Shown here in pieces: positions 1-8,624 of a stretch of 64,000 bases of DNA. Location: NCBI GenBank assembly GCA_964495085.1, contig CAZBUK010000010.1, forward strand, positions 3,223 to 67,222, written 5' to 3'. The stretch comes from CAZBUK01 sp964495085. GTDB lineage: Bacteria > Bacteroidota > Ignavibacteria > T3Sed10-11. Below the pieces are notes generated by a model. The model had not been told where the DNA came from. It ran no database searches and saw nothing but the letters and a program-made list of their open reading frames with translations. Within the stretch, counting starts at the first letter, position 1; each line of letters starts with the position of its first letter. The position numbers and the translations under genes were made by a program.

Positions 1-44
1 GTACCAAAGACTATCGAAAGCGCGACTGGTATCCGACCATTCAT
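1..44 (-). CDS. 5' end of an unidentified gene, cut by the window edge
   Basis: An ATG at 44 on the minus strand opens a frame that stays open for 14 codons to the window edge. A GGAG motif lies 8 bases upstream of it. The predicted start MNGRIPVALSIVFGT is hydrophobic and could be a signal peptide or membrane anchor. It is co-directional with the ABC ATPase gene and follows it by 13 bases, so it would be the next gene of the same transcript. An extracytoplasmic sugar-binding protein or permease would suit the neighbour, but that is only a guess. Fourteen residues are too few to identify a family. Confidence 0.4.
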   Translation of the reverse strand, partial: MNGRIPVALSIVFG

Positions 45-57
45 ATCTTACGCTCCG

Positions 58-1218
58 TTAGGCCATCTCCGGCTGGTGAATCACCTGATCCTCGCGACCG
101 ATCGCTACCGTGGTATCAGTATCGAAATAATGCATCCGGTCTACGTCGAAATAGAGCTGGAACGGACGGCCCGCTTCGGGCATCGGATTTCCGCTCTCGA
201 GCGCCGTCGGAATCCGGGCTACGAGCTGGGATGAATTTCCGACGATGAAGTATACGAAGATCTCGTTTCCCATCGGCTCGACCACTTCTACCTGTACCTG
301 AACGGGAACAACGCGATAGCCCTCATTCCGGGCCGAGACATCATGTATATGTTCCGGTCTGATTCCGACAACCATCGATTTCTGGCGATAATTCTCAAGG
401 AGTTTCAGCTGCCCGTCGGGTACTGCAAACGCGAGCGGTCCGTCGGACTGTTTAAATTGCAATCCGTTCTCCGAAAGAATCTTGCCATCGACAAAATTCA
501 TCGACGGGCTGCCGATAAATCCCGCCACGAAGATGTTCGAAGGATAGTTATAAATCCGCAGCGGCGTATCGATCTGTTGTATGTATCCGTCCTTCATTAC
601 CACAATCTTATCCCCCATTGTCATCGCCTCCATCTGATCGTGGGTTACGTAGATCATCGTTGCCTCAAGTTTGTGATGCAGTTTCGAGATTTCCGTACGC
701 ATCTGTACACGGAGCTTGGCATCGAGATTGCTGAGGGGTTCGTCGAACAGGAACACTTTCGGTTTCCGTACGATGGCCCTTCCGACTGCAACGCGCTGCC
801 GTTGTCCGCCCGAGAGCGCTTTCGGTTTTCGATCGAGATATTCCTCAATCCCCAGTATCTTCGCCGCCTCTCGAACGCGGGATTCTATCTCGGCTTTCGG
901 AAATTTCCGCAATTTCAACCCGAAGGCCATATTCTCGTAAACGCTCATATGCGGATACAGGGCGTAATTTTGAAAGACCATTGCGATATCCCTGTCCTTG
1001 GGAGGCCGATCATTCACCGGCTGTTCGTCGATGTAGATCGTTCCCCGGGATATATCCTCAAGTCCGGCGATCATTCGGAGCGTCGTAGACTTCCCGCAGC
1101 CGGAGGGTCCGACTAAAACCACGAATTCTTTGTCCTTGACCTCGATATTGCAATTCTGTACCGCAACAATGTTTCCTTCGTAAATTTTTTCCACATTTTC
1201 GAGTCGAACGCTGGCCAT
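58..1218 (-). CDS. ugpC: ABC transporter ATP-binding protein, MalK/UgpC type
   Basis: Cytoplasmic ATPase of a sugar or glycerol-phosphate type ABC importer. Counted from the TTG two codons upstream, Walker A (GPSGCGKST) is at 39-47, the signature LSGGQRQR at 137-144, Walker B VFLFDEP at 157-163 and the H-loop His at 195. About 145 residues follow the ATPase core, as expected for the TOBE/MOBE regulatory domain of the MalK subfamily. I start at ATG 1218, which has GAGG 6 bases upstream; the TTG at 1224 has no better site. No permease or binding protein lies inside the window, so the substrate cannot be read. ATPases of this subfamily often serve several importers. It follows aroA by 12 bases. 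Confidence 0.9.
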   Translation of the reverse strand: MASVRLENVEKIYEGNIVAVQNCNIEVKDKEFVVLVGPSGCGKSTTLRMIAGLEDISRGTIYIDEQPVNDRPPKDRDIAMVFQNYALYPHMSVYENMAFGLKLRKFPKAEIESRVREAAKILGIEEYLDRKPKALSGGQRQRVAVGRAIVRKPKVFLFDEPLSNLDAKLRVQMRTEISKLHHKLEATMIYVTHDQMEAMTMGDKIVVMKDGYIQQIDTPLRIYNYPSNIFVAGFIGSPSMNFVDGKILSENGLQFKQSDGPLAFAVPDGQLKLLENYRQKSMVVGIRPEHIHDVSARNEGYRVVPVQVQVEVVEPMGNEIFVYFIVGNSSQLVARIPTALESGNPMPEAGRPFQLYFDVDRMHYFDTDTTVAIGREDQVIHQPEMA

Positions 1219-1230
1219 AATCAACCTCGG

Positions 1231-2571
1231 TTATGATGTTTTAAGTGAATTGAGTATCTCAAGAAATCGCGGAAACGAAACCTTCGACGCCTGATAATTT
1301 TTAACCATGGATTCCCGGTCGCCCGCCATAGCGGAAACGACGGCGGCCATAGAGAGCCGGTGATCTCCGTAACTGTCCAACCCCGCACCGCCGCGCAACG
1401 TACCGCCTCGTATCGAGAAACCGTCGGGGAATTCGTGGGCATCGATGCCCATTGCCCGAAGGTTGTTGACGACATTGGCTATTCGATCCGATTCTTTGTT
1501 TCTGAGCTCTTCCGCATCCTTTACGGTGAAGAGTCCTTCGGCCGAGGCACCGGCAACGGCGAGAATGGGGAGCTCATCTATTACCAGCGGTATCTCTTCT
1601 CCCTGAAGGGTTACTCCTTTGAGCCGTGAGCTTCTCGCCCGGATGTCACCGATCTCCTCGGTCTCGTTCTCTCTTTTCGAGAGTATTTGGACATCCCCCC
1701 CCATAGACCTCAGAACATGTACATATGCGATGCGGGTCGGATTCAGACTGATATTTCTGATGACGAGATCGCTGTCCGGAATGATCAATGCGGCAACGAT
1801 AAAGAACGCAGCGGACGATGGATCTCCCGGAATTGTCATGTGCAACGGCCGAATGACCATATCCGAAGCGATGCTTATTTCGTGTCCGCCCGGAGATTTT
1901 CGTACGGGCAGCCGCAGCATCCGTTCGGTATGATCGCGGGTTCTTTGCCGTTCGACGACTGTCGTCGTTCCATCCGCAAACAAGCCGGCCAATAGCACCG
2001 CTGATTTCACCTGTGCGCTGAAAACCGGCATTTCATAACGAATCGATCGCAGCGGTTGCTTTGATCCGGAAATGTGCAGCGGCGCAGTGCCCCGCTCCGA
2101 TCCGGATATTCGTGCGCCCATCATGTTCAACGGCTCGATAACTCTTCTCATCGGTCTTTTGATGAGCGACTCATCACCCGTGATCTCGCTCTTGAAAGGC
2201 TGTCCTGCGAGAAATCCAGCGAAGAGTCTCATCGTGGTACCAGAATTTCGTGCATCGAGCGCTTCCGGAGATGCATGAAATCCGTATCTTCCTTTTCCTG
2301 CAACTTTGAACGTCGCGAGCGAGAGATCGCTTTGTACGCCTAGTTTTTCGAGGCACGCTACGGACGTTGCCGGATCCTGGGCGTCAGGGAAATTATCAAA
2401 CGTACTCTCCCCCTCGGCCAGGGCGCCGAATATAGCGGCACGGTGAGCTATCGACTTATCGCCCGGGAGATGAACATCGCCTCTGAGTCCTCTGACCGGG
2501 GAAACGCTTATAATTGATTGTTCGTCAGGTTGCGTTGACAACCTCATTCGATTTGAGTAAAGATTCTCCAT
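1231..2571 (-). CDS. aroA: 3-phosphoshikimate 1-carboxyvinyltransferase (EPSP synthase)
   Basis: Sixth step of the shikimate pathway: transfers enolpyruvyl from PEP to shikimate 3-phosphate in the cytoplasm. The family motifs occur in order: LPGDKSIAHRA near the N-terminus, DARNSGTTMRLFAG, the SLIKRPMRR stretch, GDPSSAAFF, DELPILAVA, KESDRI and GDHRLSMAA near the C-terminus. At 446 residues it is the usual length. The frame overlaps the 3' end of gpmI by 47 bases; a later ATG at 2547 would shorten the overlap and still keep all motifs, so the start is uncertain. Together with aroF and tyrA further along it serves aromatic amino-acid synthesis, though those lie in a different operon. Confidence 0.95.
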   Translation of the reverse strand: MENLYSNRMRLSTQPDEQSIISVSPVRGLRGDVHLPGDKSIAHRAAIFGALAEGESTFDNFPDAQDPATSVACLEKLGVQSDLSLATFKVAGKGRYGFHASPEALDARNSGTTMRLFAGFLAGQPFKSEITGDESLIKRPMRRVIEPLNMMGARISGSERGTAPLHISGSKQPLRSIRYEMPVFSAQVKSAVLLAGLFADGTTTVVERQRTRDHTERMLRLPVRKSPGGHEISIASDMVIRPLHMTIPGDPSSAAFFIVAALIIPDSDLVIRNISLNPTRIAYVHVLRSMGGDVQILSKRENETEEIGDIRARSSRLKGVTLQGEEIPLVIDELPILAVAGASAEGLFTVKDAEELRNKESDRIANVVNNLRAMGIDAHEFPDGFSIRGGTLRGGAGLDSYGDHRLSMAAVVSAMAGDRESMVKNYQASKVSFPRFLEILNSLKTS

Positions 2572-4072
2572 CCATTTCCGGCGGAACCGGAAGTCCCATC
2601 AATTCCAGGAGCGTAGGAGCGAAATCGCCGAGCCGTCCGCCGGGCCGAAGCGGTCCTTTAAATCCTTCCTTGATAACGATGAAAGGGACCGGATTTGTCG
2701 TATGTGCGGTATGGGGACCGCCGTCGGTATCGATCATAATATCCGCATTGCCATGGTCGGCGGTGATCACGGCTACATAGTCATGTTCAAGTGCGGCGGT
2801 GACGACCTTCTGAGCGCAGATATCGACGGTCTCAACGGCCTTCACGGCCGCTTCCATGACGCCGGAATGTCCCACCATATCCGGATTGGCAAAGTTCAGA
2901 CAGATAAAATCGGGACGATGATTATTTATCGACTCGATCGCTTTCTCTGCAACCTCATATGCGCTCATCTCCGGTTTCTTATCGTAAGTTGGTACATCCC
3001 GAGGTGACGGTACGAGAATTCTGTCCTCGCCTTTATACGGTTTTTCGCGACCGCCTGAGAAGAAAAAGGTGACGTGCGGATATTTTTCGGTCTCCGCAAT
3101 GCGCAGCTGGGTCAAGCCGCGCGCCGAGAGATATTCGCCCAAGGTATTCGACAGCGACTGGGGCTCGAAGACGACCGGAAATGTAAAATCCTTCTGGTAC
3201 GGCGTCATCGTATAGTAAGCCAGATTGAGTTGCTTCCGTTTGAACTCCACAAATTCCGGATACGTCAGGGCGACGGTAATTTCTCTCGGACGATCGGTCC
3301 GGAAGTTAAAGAATAGCACAGCGTCGCCGTCCTCGATGCGGGCAACGGGAGATCCGTTTTCAGTGAGCACCACGGGAAGAACGAATTCGTCGGTAACTTT
3401 ATTGTCGTACGAATCCTGCAAAGCGGCAACCGGATCCTCGTACAACGCTCCTTCGGACTCCGTCAGCATGCGATGTGCTTTCTCAATGCGTTCCCATCTT
3501 TTATCGCGATCCATCGCATAATAACGGCCCACGATGGTAGCTAGTCTGCCGGTCCCGATCTCCCTCGCTTTCGAGAGAAACTCGCGAACGTATTTTACGC
3601 CGTTCTGAGGCGGAGTATCGCGGCCATCCATAAACGCATGAATGAATACCTTATCAAGATTCGCCCGCTTTGCGACCTCAAGCAGAGCGTACAGGTGCCG
3701 GAGGTGGCTATGTACGCCGCCGTCGGAAAACAATCCCAGCAGATGCAATTTGACGTTATGCGTCTTCACATACTCCGTCAGCTCCAGCAGCGTTTTATTG
3801 TTAAATAGATCCCCGGTTCTGATCGATTTATCGATGCGGGTAATGTCCTGGTAGACGACTCTCCCCGCGCCGATATTCATGTGGCCGACTTCAGAATTTC
3901 CCATCTGTCCTTCGGGTAACCCGACATCTTCACCCGACGCGTTCGCCCAGGTCCATGGTTTCGAGTCGAATAGCGAATCGAGGAACGGCTGCCGTGCCCT
4001 GGCGATCGCGCTGACCGAGTCGTCGGTGCCGAGTCCGTATCCGTCGAGTATAATGAACAGTAGTTTTTTCAT
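2525..4072 (-). CDS. gpmI: 2,3-bisphosphoglycerate-independent phosphoglycerate mutase
   Basis: Interconverts 3- and 2-phosphoglycerate in glycolysis and gluconeogenesis using two divalent metal ions. The metal-site motif ILDGYG lies at 8-13, and the phospho-accepting Ser60 is in GNSEVGHMNIGAGR. Further family motifs are VHSHLRHL, HAFMDGRDTPP, GRYYAMDRDKRW, NFRTDRPREIT, NPDMVGHSG and TADHGNAD. I start at ATG 4072 (515 residues), which begins MKKLLFIILDGYG as in the family. The frame is open for 36 more codons upstream, but that extension overlaps pnp and has no family counterpart. It lies 19 bases after pnp in the same transcript. Confidence 0.95.
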   Translation of the reverse strand: MKKLLFIILDGYGLGTDDSVSAIARARQPFLDSLFDSKPWTWANASGEDVGLPEGQMGNSEVGHMNIGAGRVVYQDITRIDKSIRTGDLFNNKTLLELTEYVKTHNVKLHLLGLFSDGGVHSHLRHLYALLEVAKRANLDKVFIHAFMDGRDTPPQNGVKYVREFLSKAREIGTGRLATIVGRYYAMDRDKRWERIEKAHRMLTESEGALYEDPVAALQDSYDNKVTDEFVLPVVLTENGSPVARIEDGDAVLFFNFRTDRPREITVALTYPEFVEFKRKQLNLAYYTMTPYQKDFTFPVVFEPQSLSNTLGEYLSARGLTQLRIAETEKYPHVTFFFSGGREKPYKGEDRILVPSPRDVPTYDKKPEMSAYEVAEKAIESINNHRPDFICLNFANPDMVGHSGVMEAAVKAVETVDICAQKVVTAALEHDYVAVITADHGNADIMIDTDGGPHTAHTTNPVPFIVIKEGFKGPLRPGGRLGDFAPTLLELMGLPVPPEMDGESLLKSNEVVNAT

Positions 4073-4091
4073 AGATACGTTCCGGTTTCGT

Positions 4092-6257
4092 TTATGACCT
4101 TCGAGGCGGTCGTCTTCCGTGTCTTCTCCGGTCTCCCCCTCTGTTCTCATCGCTGCTTTCGTCCAGATGGAAGTCATCACCCATCAGGACCGCCTTCCTG
4201 CTGAGATTAAATCTGCCCTCGTTGTCGATCTTTATAAGCTTTACTTCAAGCGGGTCGCCTACTTTCACAACATCGCTGACTTTTTCGACCCTGCTCATAT
4301 CAAGATGTGAAATATGGACGAGTCCCTCGGTACCCGGCAGAAATTCGACAAATGCCCCGAAATCCATCAGCCGTTTGACAACGCCGTTATAGGTCTTCCC
4401 TACTTCGGGTTGTTCGGCATATTTCTCAATGATCGCTTTCGCCTTATCGCCGGATTCCTGGGTCATCGCTGCGATCGTCACGGTTCCGTCCTGATCGATA
4501 TTGATCTCCGTTCCGGTTTCCGCGATGATATTGCGGATGTTTTTTCCGCCCGGGCCGATGATCGTACCGATGATAGCCGGAGGAACTGAGATTGTGATGA
4601 GGCTCGGAGCGAATTTCGAGAGTTCCGAGCGGGGCATTTCGATCGTCGCGTTCATCTTGTCGAGAATATGCAGTCTTCCCTCTTTTGCCTGGCGGAGCGC
4701 TCTCTCGAGTACGTCGAAGGAGATTCCTTCGATCTTGATATCCATCTGAAACGAGGTGATGCCGCTCGACGTACCGGCCACTTTGAAATCCATATCGCCC
4801 AGGTGATCTTCGTCGCCGAGAATATCGCTCAGAATTGCAACGCGATCTCCCTCCTTTATCAGACCCATAGCGATGCCGGCAACGGCCGACTTTACCGGTA
4901 CTCCGCCGTCCATCAGCGCCAGCGATCCGGCACAGACGGTTGCCATTGACGACGACCCGTTCGATTCGAGAATGTCCGAGACGATGCGGATGGTGTACGC
5001 AAAATCTTTTTCACCGGGAAGAACCTTCCGCAACGCCCGCTCGGCAAGATTTCCATGTCCGATCTCTCTGCGTCCCGGCCCCATAACCCTGCCGACTTCC
5101 CCGACCGAGAACGGCGGGAAATTATAATGCAGCATAAACCGTTTAGTCGACTCAGGCAGAAGGCCCTCGATCAACTGCGCGTCCATTTTCGTGCCGAGCG
5201 TCATGCTCGTGAGACTCTGAGTCTCACCACGCGTGAATAGCGCGGATCCATGGGTACGCGGTAGTACGCCGATCTCGCAGCTGATCGGGCGGATATCGGT
5301 AGTCGATCTTCCATCGAGACGTTTATTCTCGGACAGGATCATTTCACGCATATCCTGTTTCTCGATATCGTGGATTACCTCCTCGATAACGGATGTCTGT
5401 TCCGGAAATCGTTCCACAAGCGATTCCTGCACCATTGTGCTTATGGCGATCCTGTTTTCCCTCCGCTCCTCCTTCGGCACGGTGGAACGGTTGTTCTGTT
5501 TTATTTTCTCCGTTGCGAGTTCTTTAACTGCAGCAATGATCTCTTCCGGAATTTCGGCGGTCTGGAATTCACGCTTTGCCCTCCCGCTTTCGCGTATCAG
5601 TTCAAGCTGAAGCTCGTTGATATTTCTGATCGCATCGTGCGCAATGCGAAGTGCATCGAGCATTTCTTCTTCCGATATCTCCATCGATTGGCCTTCGACC
5701 ATAACGATGCTCTCGCTCGTGCCCGCGACGATGACGTCGATAGTGCTCTGTTCAAGCTGCTGGTGCGTCGGATTGACGATCAATTCACCCGCAACTCTTC
5801 CGATCCGCACCTCGGATATCGGTCCTTTGAAAGGTATATCGGAGATCATCAGCGCGGCTGAAGCGCCGATGCCCCCGAGCACGTCGCTGTCATTTTCCTG
5901 ATCCGATGAGTACACCGTCACGAGGACCTGCGTCTCGAACATATACCCATCGGGGAAAAGGGGGCGAATCGGTCTGTCAATTAAACGGGAGGACAGGATC
6001 TCCTTTTCGGTAGGCCGGCCTTCCCGTTTAAAAAAGCCGCCAGGAATTCTTCCTGCCGCGGAGATTTTCTCACGGTATTCGACCTGAAGCGGAAAATAGT
6101 CCTGACCTTCTTTCGCTACTGTTGCGGATACGACGGTCGCAAGCACCATCGTATCGCCGTATTGTATCATCACCGCGCCGTCAGCCTGCTTGGCATATTT
6201 CCCCGTCGACAGCGACAGTGTGCGGCCGTTTAATTGCATCTCTTTTCGAATTTCCAT
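4092..6257 (-). CDS. pnp: Polynucleotide phosphorylase
   Basis: 3'-5' phosphorolytic exoribonuclease of mRNA decay, a trimeric ring in the cytoplasm. The 721-residue protein shows the standard order: first RNase PH domain (FPLQVEYREKISAAGRIPGG, SRLIDRPIRPLFP), helical linker, second RNase PH domain (GSALFTRGETQSL, GRREIGHG, SNGSSSMATVCAGSL), a KH domain (IIGPGGKNIRNI) and an S1 domain (DFGAFVEFLPGTEGLVHISH). A basic tail ends in RRRHGRRPP. AAGGAG sits 5 bases before the ATG. The rpsO-pnp order is the classical one, with a 39-base gap. In E. coli PNPase represses its own leader; no such element is apparent here. Confidence 0.97.
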   Translation of the reverse strand: MEIRKEMQLNGRTLSLSTGKYAKQADGAVMIQYGDTMVLATVVSATVAKEGQDYFPLQVEYREKISAAGRIPGGFFKREGRPTEKEILSSRLIDRPIRPLFPDGYMFETQVLVTVYSSDQENDSDVLGGIGASAALMISDIPFKGPISEVRIGRVAGELIVNPTHQQLEQSTIDVIVAGTSESIVMVEGQSMEISEEEMLDALRIAHDAIRNINELQLELIRESGRAKREFQTAEIPEEIIAAVKELATEKIKQNNRSTVPKEERRENRIAISTMVQESLVERFPEQTSVIEEVIHDIEKQDMREMILSENKRLDGRSTTDIRPISCEIGVLPRTHGSALFTRGETQSLTSMTLGTKMDAQLIEGLLPESTKRFMLHYNFPPFSVGEVGRVMGPGRREIGHGNLAERALRKVLPGEKDFAYTIRIVSDILESNGSSSMATVCAGSLALMDGGVPVKSAVAGIAMGLIKEGDRVAILSDILGDEDHLGDMDFKVAGTSSGITSFQMDIKIEGISFDVLERALRQAKEGRLHILDKMNATIEMPRSELSKFAPSLITISVPPAIIGTIIGPGGKNIRNIIAETGTEINIDQDGTVTIAAMTQESGDKAKAIIEKYAEQPEVGKTYNGVVKRLMDFGAFVEFLPGTEGLVHISHLDMSRVEKVSDVVKVGDPLEVKLIKIDNEGRFNLSRKAVLMGDDFHLDESSDENRGGDRRRHGRRPPRRS

Positions 6258-6296
6258 TAACGCTCCTTGTGTCCAATAGTACTGGAAAAAACCGAA

Positions 6297-6566
6297 TTAT
6301 TTACGGATGTTCAGATCGTCGATGATCTTTCTGTAACGTTCGATATCTCTCTTCATAAGATAGTTGAGCAGTCGGCGTCTTTTACCGACCATTTTCAATA
6401 GTCCCAGGCGGGAATGATGATCTTTTTTGTGGGAATCAAAGTGTCCCGTCAAATCGTTGATCCTGGCGGTCAGTATTGCAATCTGTACTTCGGGAAGTCC
6501 GGAATTCTGAATCGATTTTCCGTATTTCGTGACGATCTCCCCTTTTTGTTCTTTTGTTAATGACAT
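6297..6566 (-). CDS. rpsO: 30S ribosomal protein S15
   Basis: Primary 16S rRNA-binding protein of the small-subunit platform. The 89 residues match the family length and carry its conserved blocks: the N-terminal KYG, GLPEVQIAILTARINDLTGH, the DHHSRLGLL core and the C-terminal RRRLLNYL. It lies directly upstream of pnp, as in most bacteria, and 34 bases downstream of ribF. A GGAG motif precedes the ATG by 10 bases. In several bacteria S15 represses its own translation through a leader structure; the short ribF-rpsO gap leaves little room for one. Confidence 0.97.
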   Translation of the reverse strand: MSLTKEQKGEIVTKYGKSIQNSGLPEVQIAILTARINDLTGHFDSHKKDHHSRLGLLKMVGKRRRLLNYLMKRDIERYRKIIDDLNIRK

Positions 6567-6600
6567 TGTTGAGCAACTCCTCTATGGATTGATTGAATGT

Positions 6601-7536
6601 TTATGGTTGCGATGTAATCTTCAGACAGAATTCTTTGTCTCTATGCAGCCTTTCGATGAGTTCCTGCGGCGAGTTGAAACTGACTTCATTTCTGATCTTC
6701 CTGATAAATTCGATCGTTAAAACCTTTCCGTAGAGATCGCCGGGTTGCCCGAAAAAATGAGCCTCGATCGTTCTCCGTCCGTTCGAATAGAACGTCGGCC
6801 TCACGCCGACATTGAGCATTCCGGGAACGATTTCTCCATCGACGTCTCCGTGTATGTAGTATACACCGTTGCCCGGTATCAGTTTTTTCTCGTGTCCGGG
6901 CTCTATGTTCGCGGTCGGAAAGCCGATATTTCTTCCTCTTCCTTCGCCCGGAACCACGGTCCCGCTTACGGAATAATTCCATCCCAGTAGTTTTGCCGCT
7001 TTGTCGACGAGTCCTTCGGCCAGCAGCGTCCGGATTTTACTCGAATTGACGATCGTTTCATCCACACGGTATGGGGGGACGGTATGAACTCCGAAGCCGA
7101 ACTCCGTACCGTACCCGACGAGTTCCCTTATTCCCGATTCACGGTCCCGGCCGAACATATGATCGTATCCGACCACCACCTCCGCGGCGCTGATCCCGTC
7201 GACGATATATCGCCGGTAGAAATTCCGGGCCGGCAGCCGTGAGAACTCGTAGGTGAACGGAATTATAAACAAGCAGTCGATACGCAGCTTCTCAAAGCGG
7301 GCAATGCGTTCGTCGAGCGTCGTCAGCAGTTCTACCGGACCTTTATTCGAGTGCACTACTTCCTTCGGATGCGGATCGAATGTGCAAACGACGCTTCGCA
7401 TTCCGTGGAGTCCGGACCGCTCGGTTACTTCTCCGATTATCGCCTGATGCGCCAGATGCACCCCGTCGAAACTGCCTACGGTACATATCGATTTCCGGGG
7501 AGAATCTGCTTCGTTCAGCGAGCGAATGATCTTCAT
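6601..7536 (-). CDS. ribF: Bifunctional riboflavin kinase / FAD synthetase
   Basis: Phosphorylates riboflavin to FMN and adenylylates FMN to FAD. The N-terminal nucleotidyltransferase domain has GSFDGVHLAHQAII, VCTFDPHP and, further on, VVGYDHMFGRDRESG. The C-terminal kinase domain has GRGRNIGFPTANI, the NGVYYIHG strand and the IEAHFFG segment. At 311 residues it has the full bifunctional length. Its ATG overlaps the stop of truB in an ATGA junction, indicating translational coupling. The truB-ribF-rpsO order is common in bacteria. Confidence 0.95.
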   Translation of the reverse strand: MKIIRSLNEADSPRKSICTVGSFDGVHLAHQAIIGEVTERSGLHGMRSVVCTFDPHPKEVVHSNKGPVELLTTLDERIARFEKLRIDCLFIIPFTYEFSRLPARNFYRRYIVDGISAAEVVVGYDHMFGRDRESGIRELVGYGTEFGFGVHTVPPYRVDETIVNSSKIRTLLAEGLVDKAAKLLGWNYSVSGTVVPGEGRGRNIGFPTANIEPGHEKKLIPGNGVYYIHGDVDGEIVPGMLNVGVRPTFYSNGRRTIEAHFFGQPGDLYGKVLTIEFIRKIRNEVSFNSPQELIERLHRDKEFCLKITSQP

Positions 7537-8258
7537 TGCCGCTCTTCCTCTCCCAGAGCTATCAAATCGGGCATGCCGAGGGCTTCGTCGACGCGATAAG
7601 GTCCGACGGCGGTTCTTCTCAATTCGGTGACATGTGCTCCCGGCCCGAGCAGCGCTCCGAGTTCGTGTATGAGCGTCCTGATGTACGTTCCCTTCGAACA
7701 GAGTATCTCGAAAGATATAAACGGCAGATCGATAATCGCGGCGGTGAATTCGTGAATGCGAACCTGCCGTGGAGCGCGCGCTACGGTTATTCCCTTCCGC
7801 GCTAGTCTGTACAGTCTCCTGCCGCCGATCTTTACCGCAGAATACATCGGGGGGACCTGTTCGATATCGCCCGTTAACTTTTCTGCGGCGTCGGCAATTA
7901 AAGAGGCCGATATACCTTCGACGATCCGGGTTTCACTGACTTCCGTTTCCGCATCGTAGCTCGGGGTGATCTCGCCGAGCCGTGCAACGCCTGTATAGCG
8001 TTTATCCATGCCGACAAACGAGTTTACGGATCTCGTCATATTTCCCGTACAGACGATGAGAAGGCCCGTCGCGATCGGATCGAGCGTTCCTGCATGACCC
8101 GCTTTTCTGACGGCGAAGAGCCGTCTGATTTTATTGACTACATCGAACGAGGTCCAGCTTTTGGGTTTATCGACGAGTACTACGGCTCCACCAAGAAGTT
8201 TGCCGGGGATGCCGTCCGAACCCGCGGTGAGAACTTCGATCTCCGGTTTAGGTATCAT
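7533..8258 (-). CDS. truB: tRNA pseudouridine(55) synthase
   Basis: Forms pseudouridine 55 in the T-loop of tRNAs. Motifs are DKPKSWTSFDVVNKIR, HAGTLDPIATGLLIVC (with the catalytic Asp in GTLDP), QVPPMYSAVKIGGRRLYRLAR and CSKGTYIRTLIHELG. At 241 residues it is shorter than the roughly 300 of many homologues. The catalytic core is complete, so the missing part is the C-terminal PUA-like extension; such short forms occur in other phyla. The start overlaps the end of rbfA by 11 bases, and the stop overlaps ribF by 4. Confidence 0.94.
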   Translation of the reverse strand: MIPKPEIEVLTAGSDGIPGKLLGGAVVLVDKPKSWTSFDVVNKIRRLFAVRKAGHAGTLDPIATGLLIVCTGNMTRSVNSFVGMDKRYTGVARLGEITPSYDAETEVSETRIVEGISASLIADAAEKLTGDIEQVPPMYSAVKIGGRRLYRLARKGITVARAPRQVRIHEFTAAIIDLPFISFEILCSKGTYIRTLIHELGALLGPGAHVTELRRTAVGPYRVDEALGMPDLIALGEEERQ

Positions 8259-8595
8259 TCTCCCGGATTTTTTTGAATATTTTTTCGAGCGTTTCGACTC
8301 GTTCGAGCGTTGTGTCGAGTAAAAACTGGAGATCGGGGGTGAATCTCAATCTGATGCGTCCACCCAGCAGATGCCGGATCTCTCCTTTCCGGCGGTTTAA
8401 TTCCTTCATGATGAGGTCCTGCTTCTCCGGTTCGGCATATACGCTCAGAAACACCCTGGCGATTTTCAGATCCGCCGTTACCTTTACTTCCGTTACGGTC
8501 AGAAATCCCGGCTTGTCCAGCGTGATCTCTCTGAGGATGATCTCGCTTAATTCCGTCTTCAGCAGCGACGCTACTTTTTCGGTTCGAATCGACAT
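8248..8595 (-). CDS. rbfA: Ribosome-binding factor A
   Basis: Late 30S assembly factor, also needed for cold adaptation in E. coli; binds near the 5' helix of 16S rRNA. The 115-residue length fits. Conserved features are RTEKVASLLKTELSEIIL at the start, the VTADLKIARVFLSVY strand and the LGGRIRLRFTPDLQFLLDTT segment of the KH-like fold. It lies between infB (29-base gap) and truB (11-base overlap), the classical position in the nusA-infB operon. Confidence 0.94.
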   Translation of the reverse strand: MSIRTEKVASLLKTELSEIILREITLDKPGFLTVTEVKVTADLKIARVFLSVYAEPEKQDLIMKELNRRKGEIRHLLGGRIRLRFTPDLQFLLDTTLERVETLEKIFKKIRENDT

Positions 8596-8624
8596 CCGTG
8601 CAACCTCCGATTCTTAATGCCTGA

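Noticed and set aside
343..1116. 257-codon plus-strand frame opposite the ABC ATPase gene
   Set aside because: It is the antisense of a clear ATPase with complete motifs; its protein is Arg/His-rich without any family motif.
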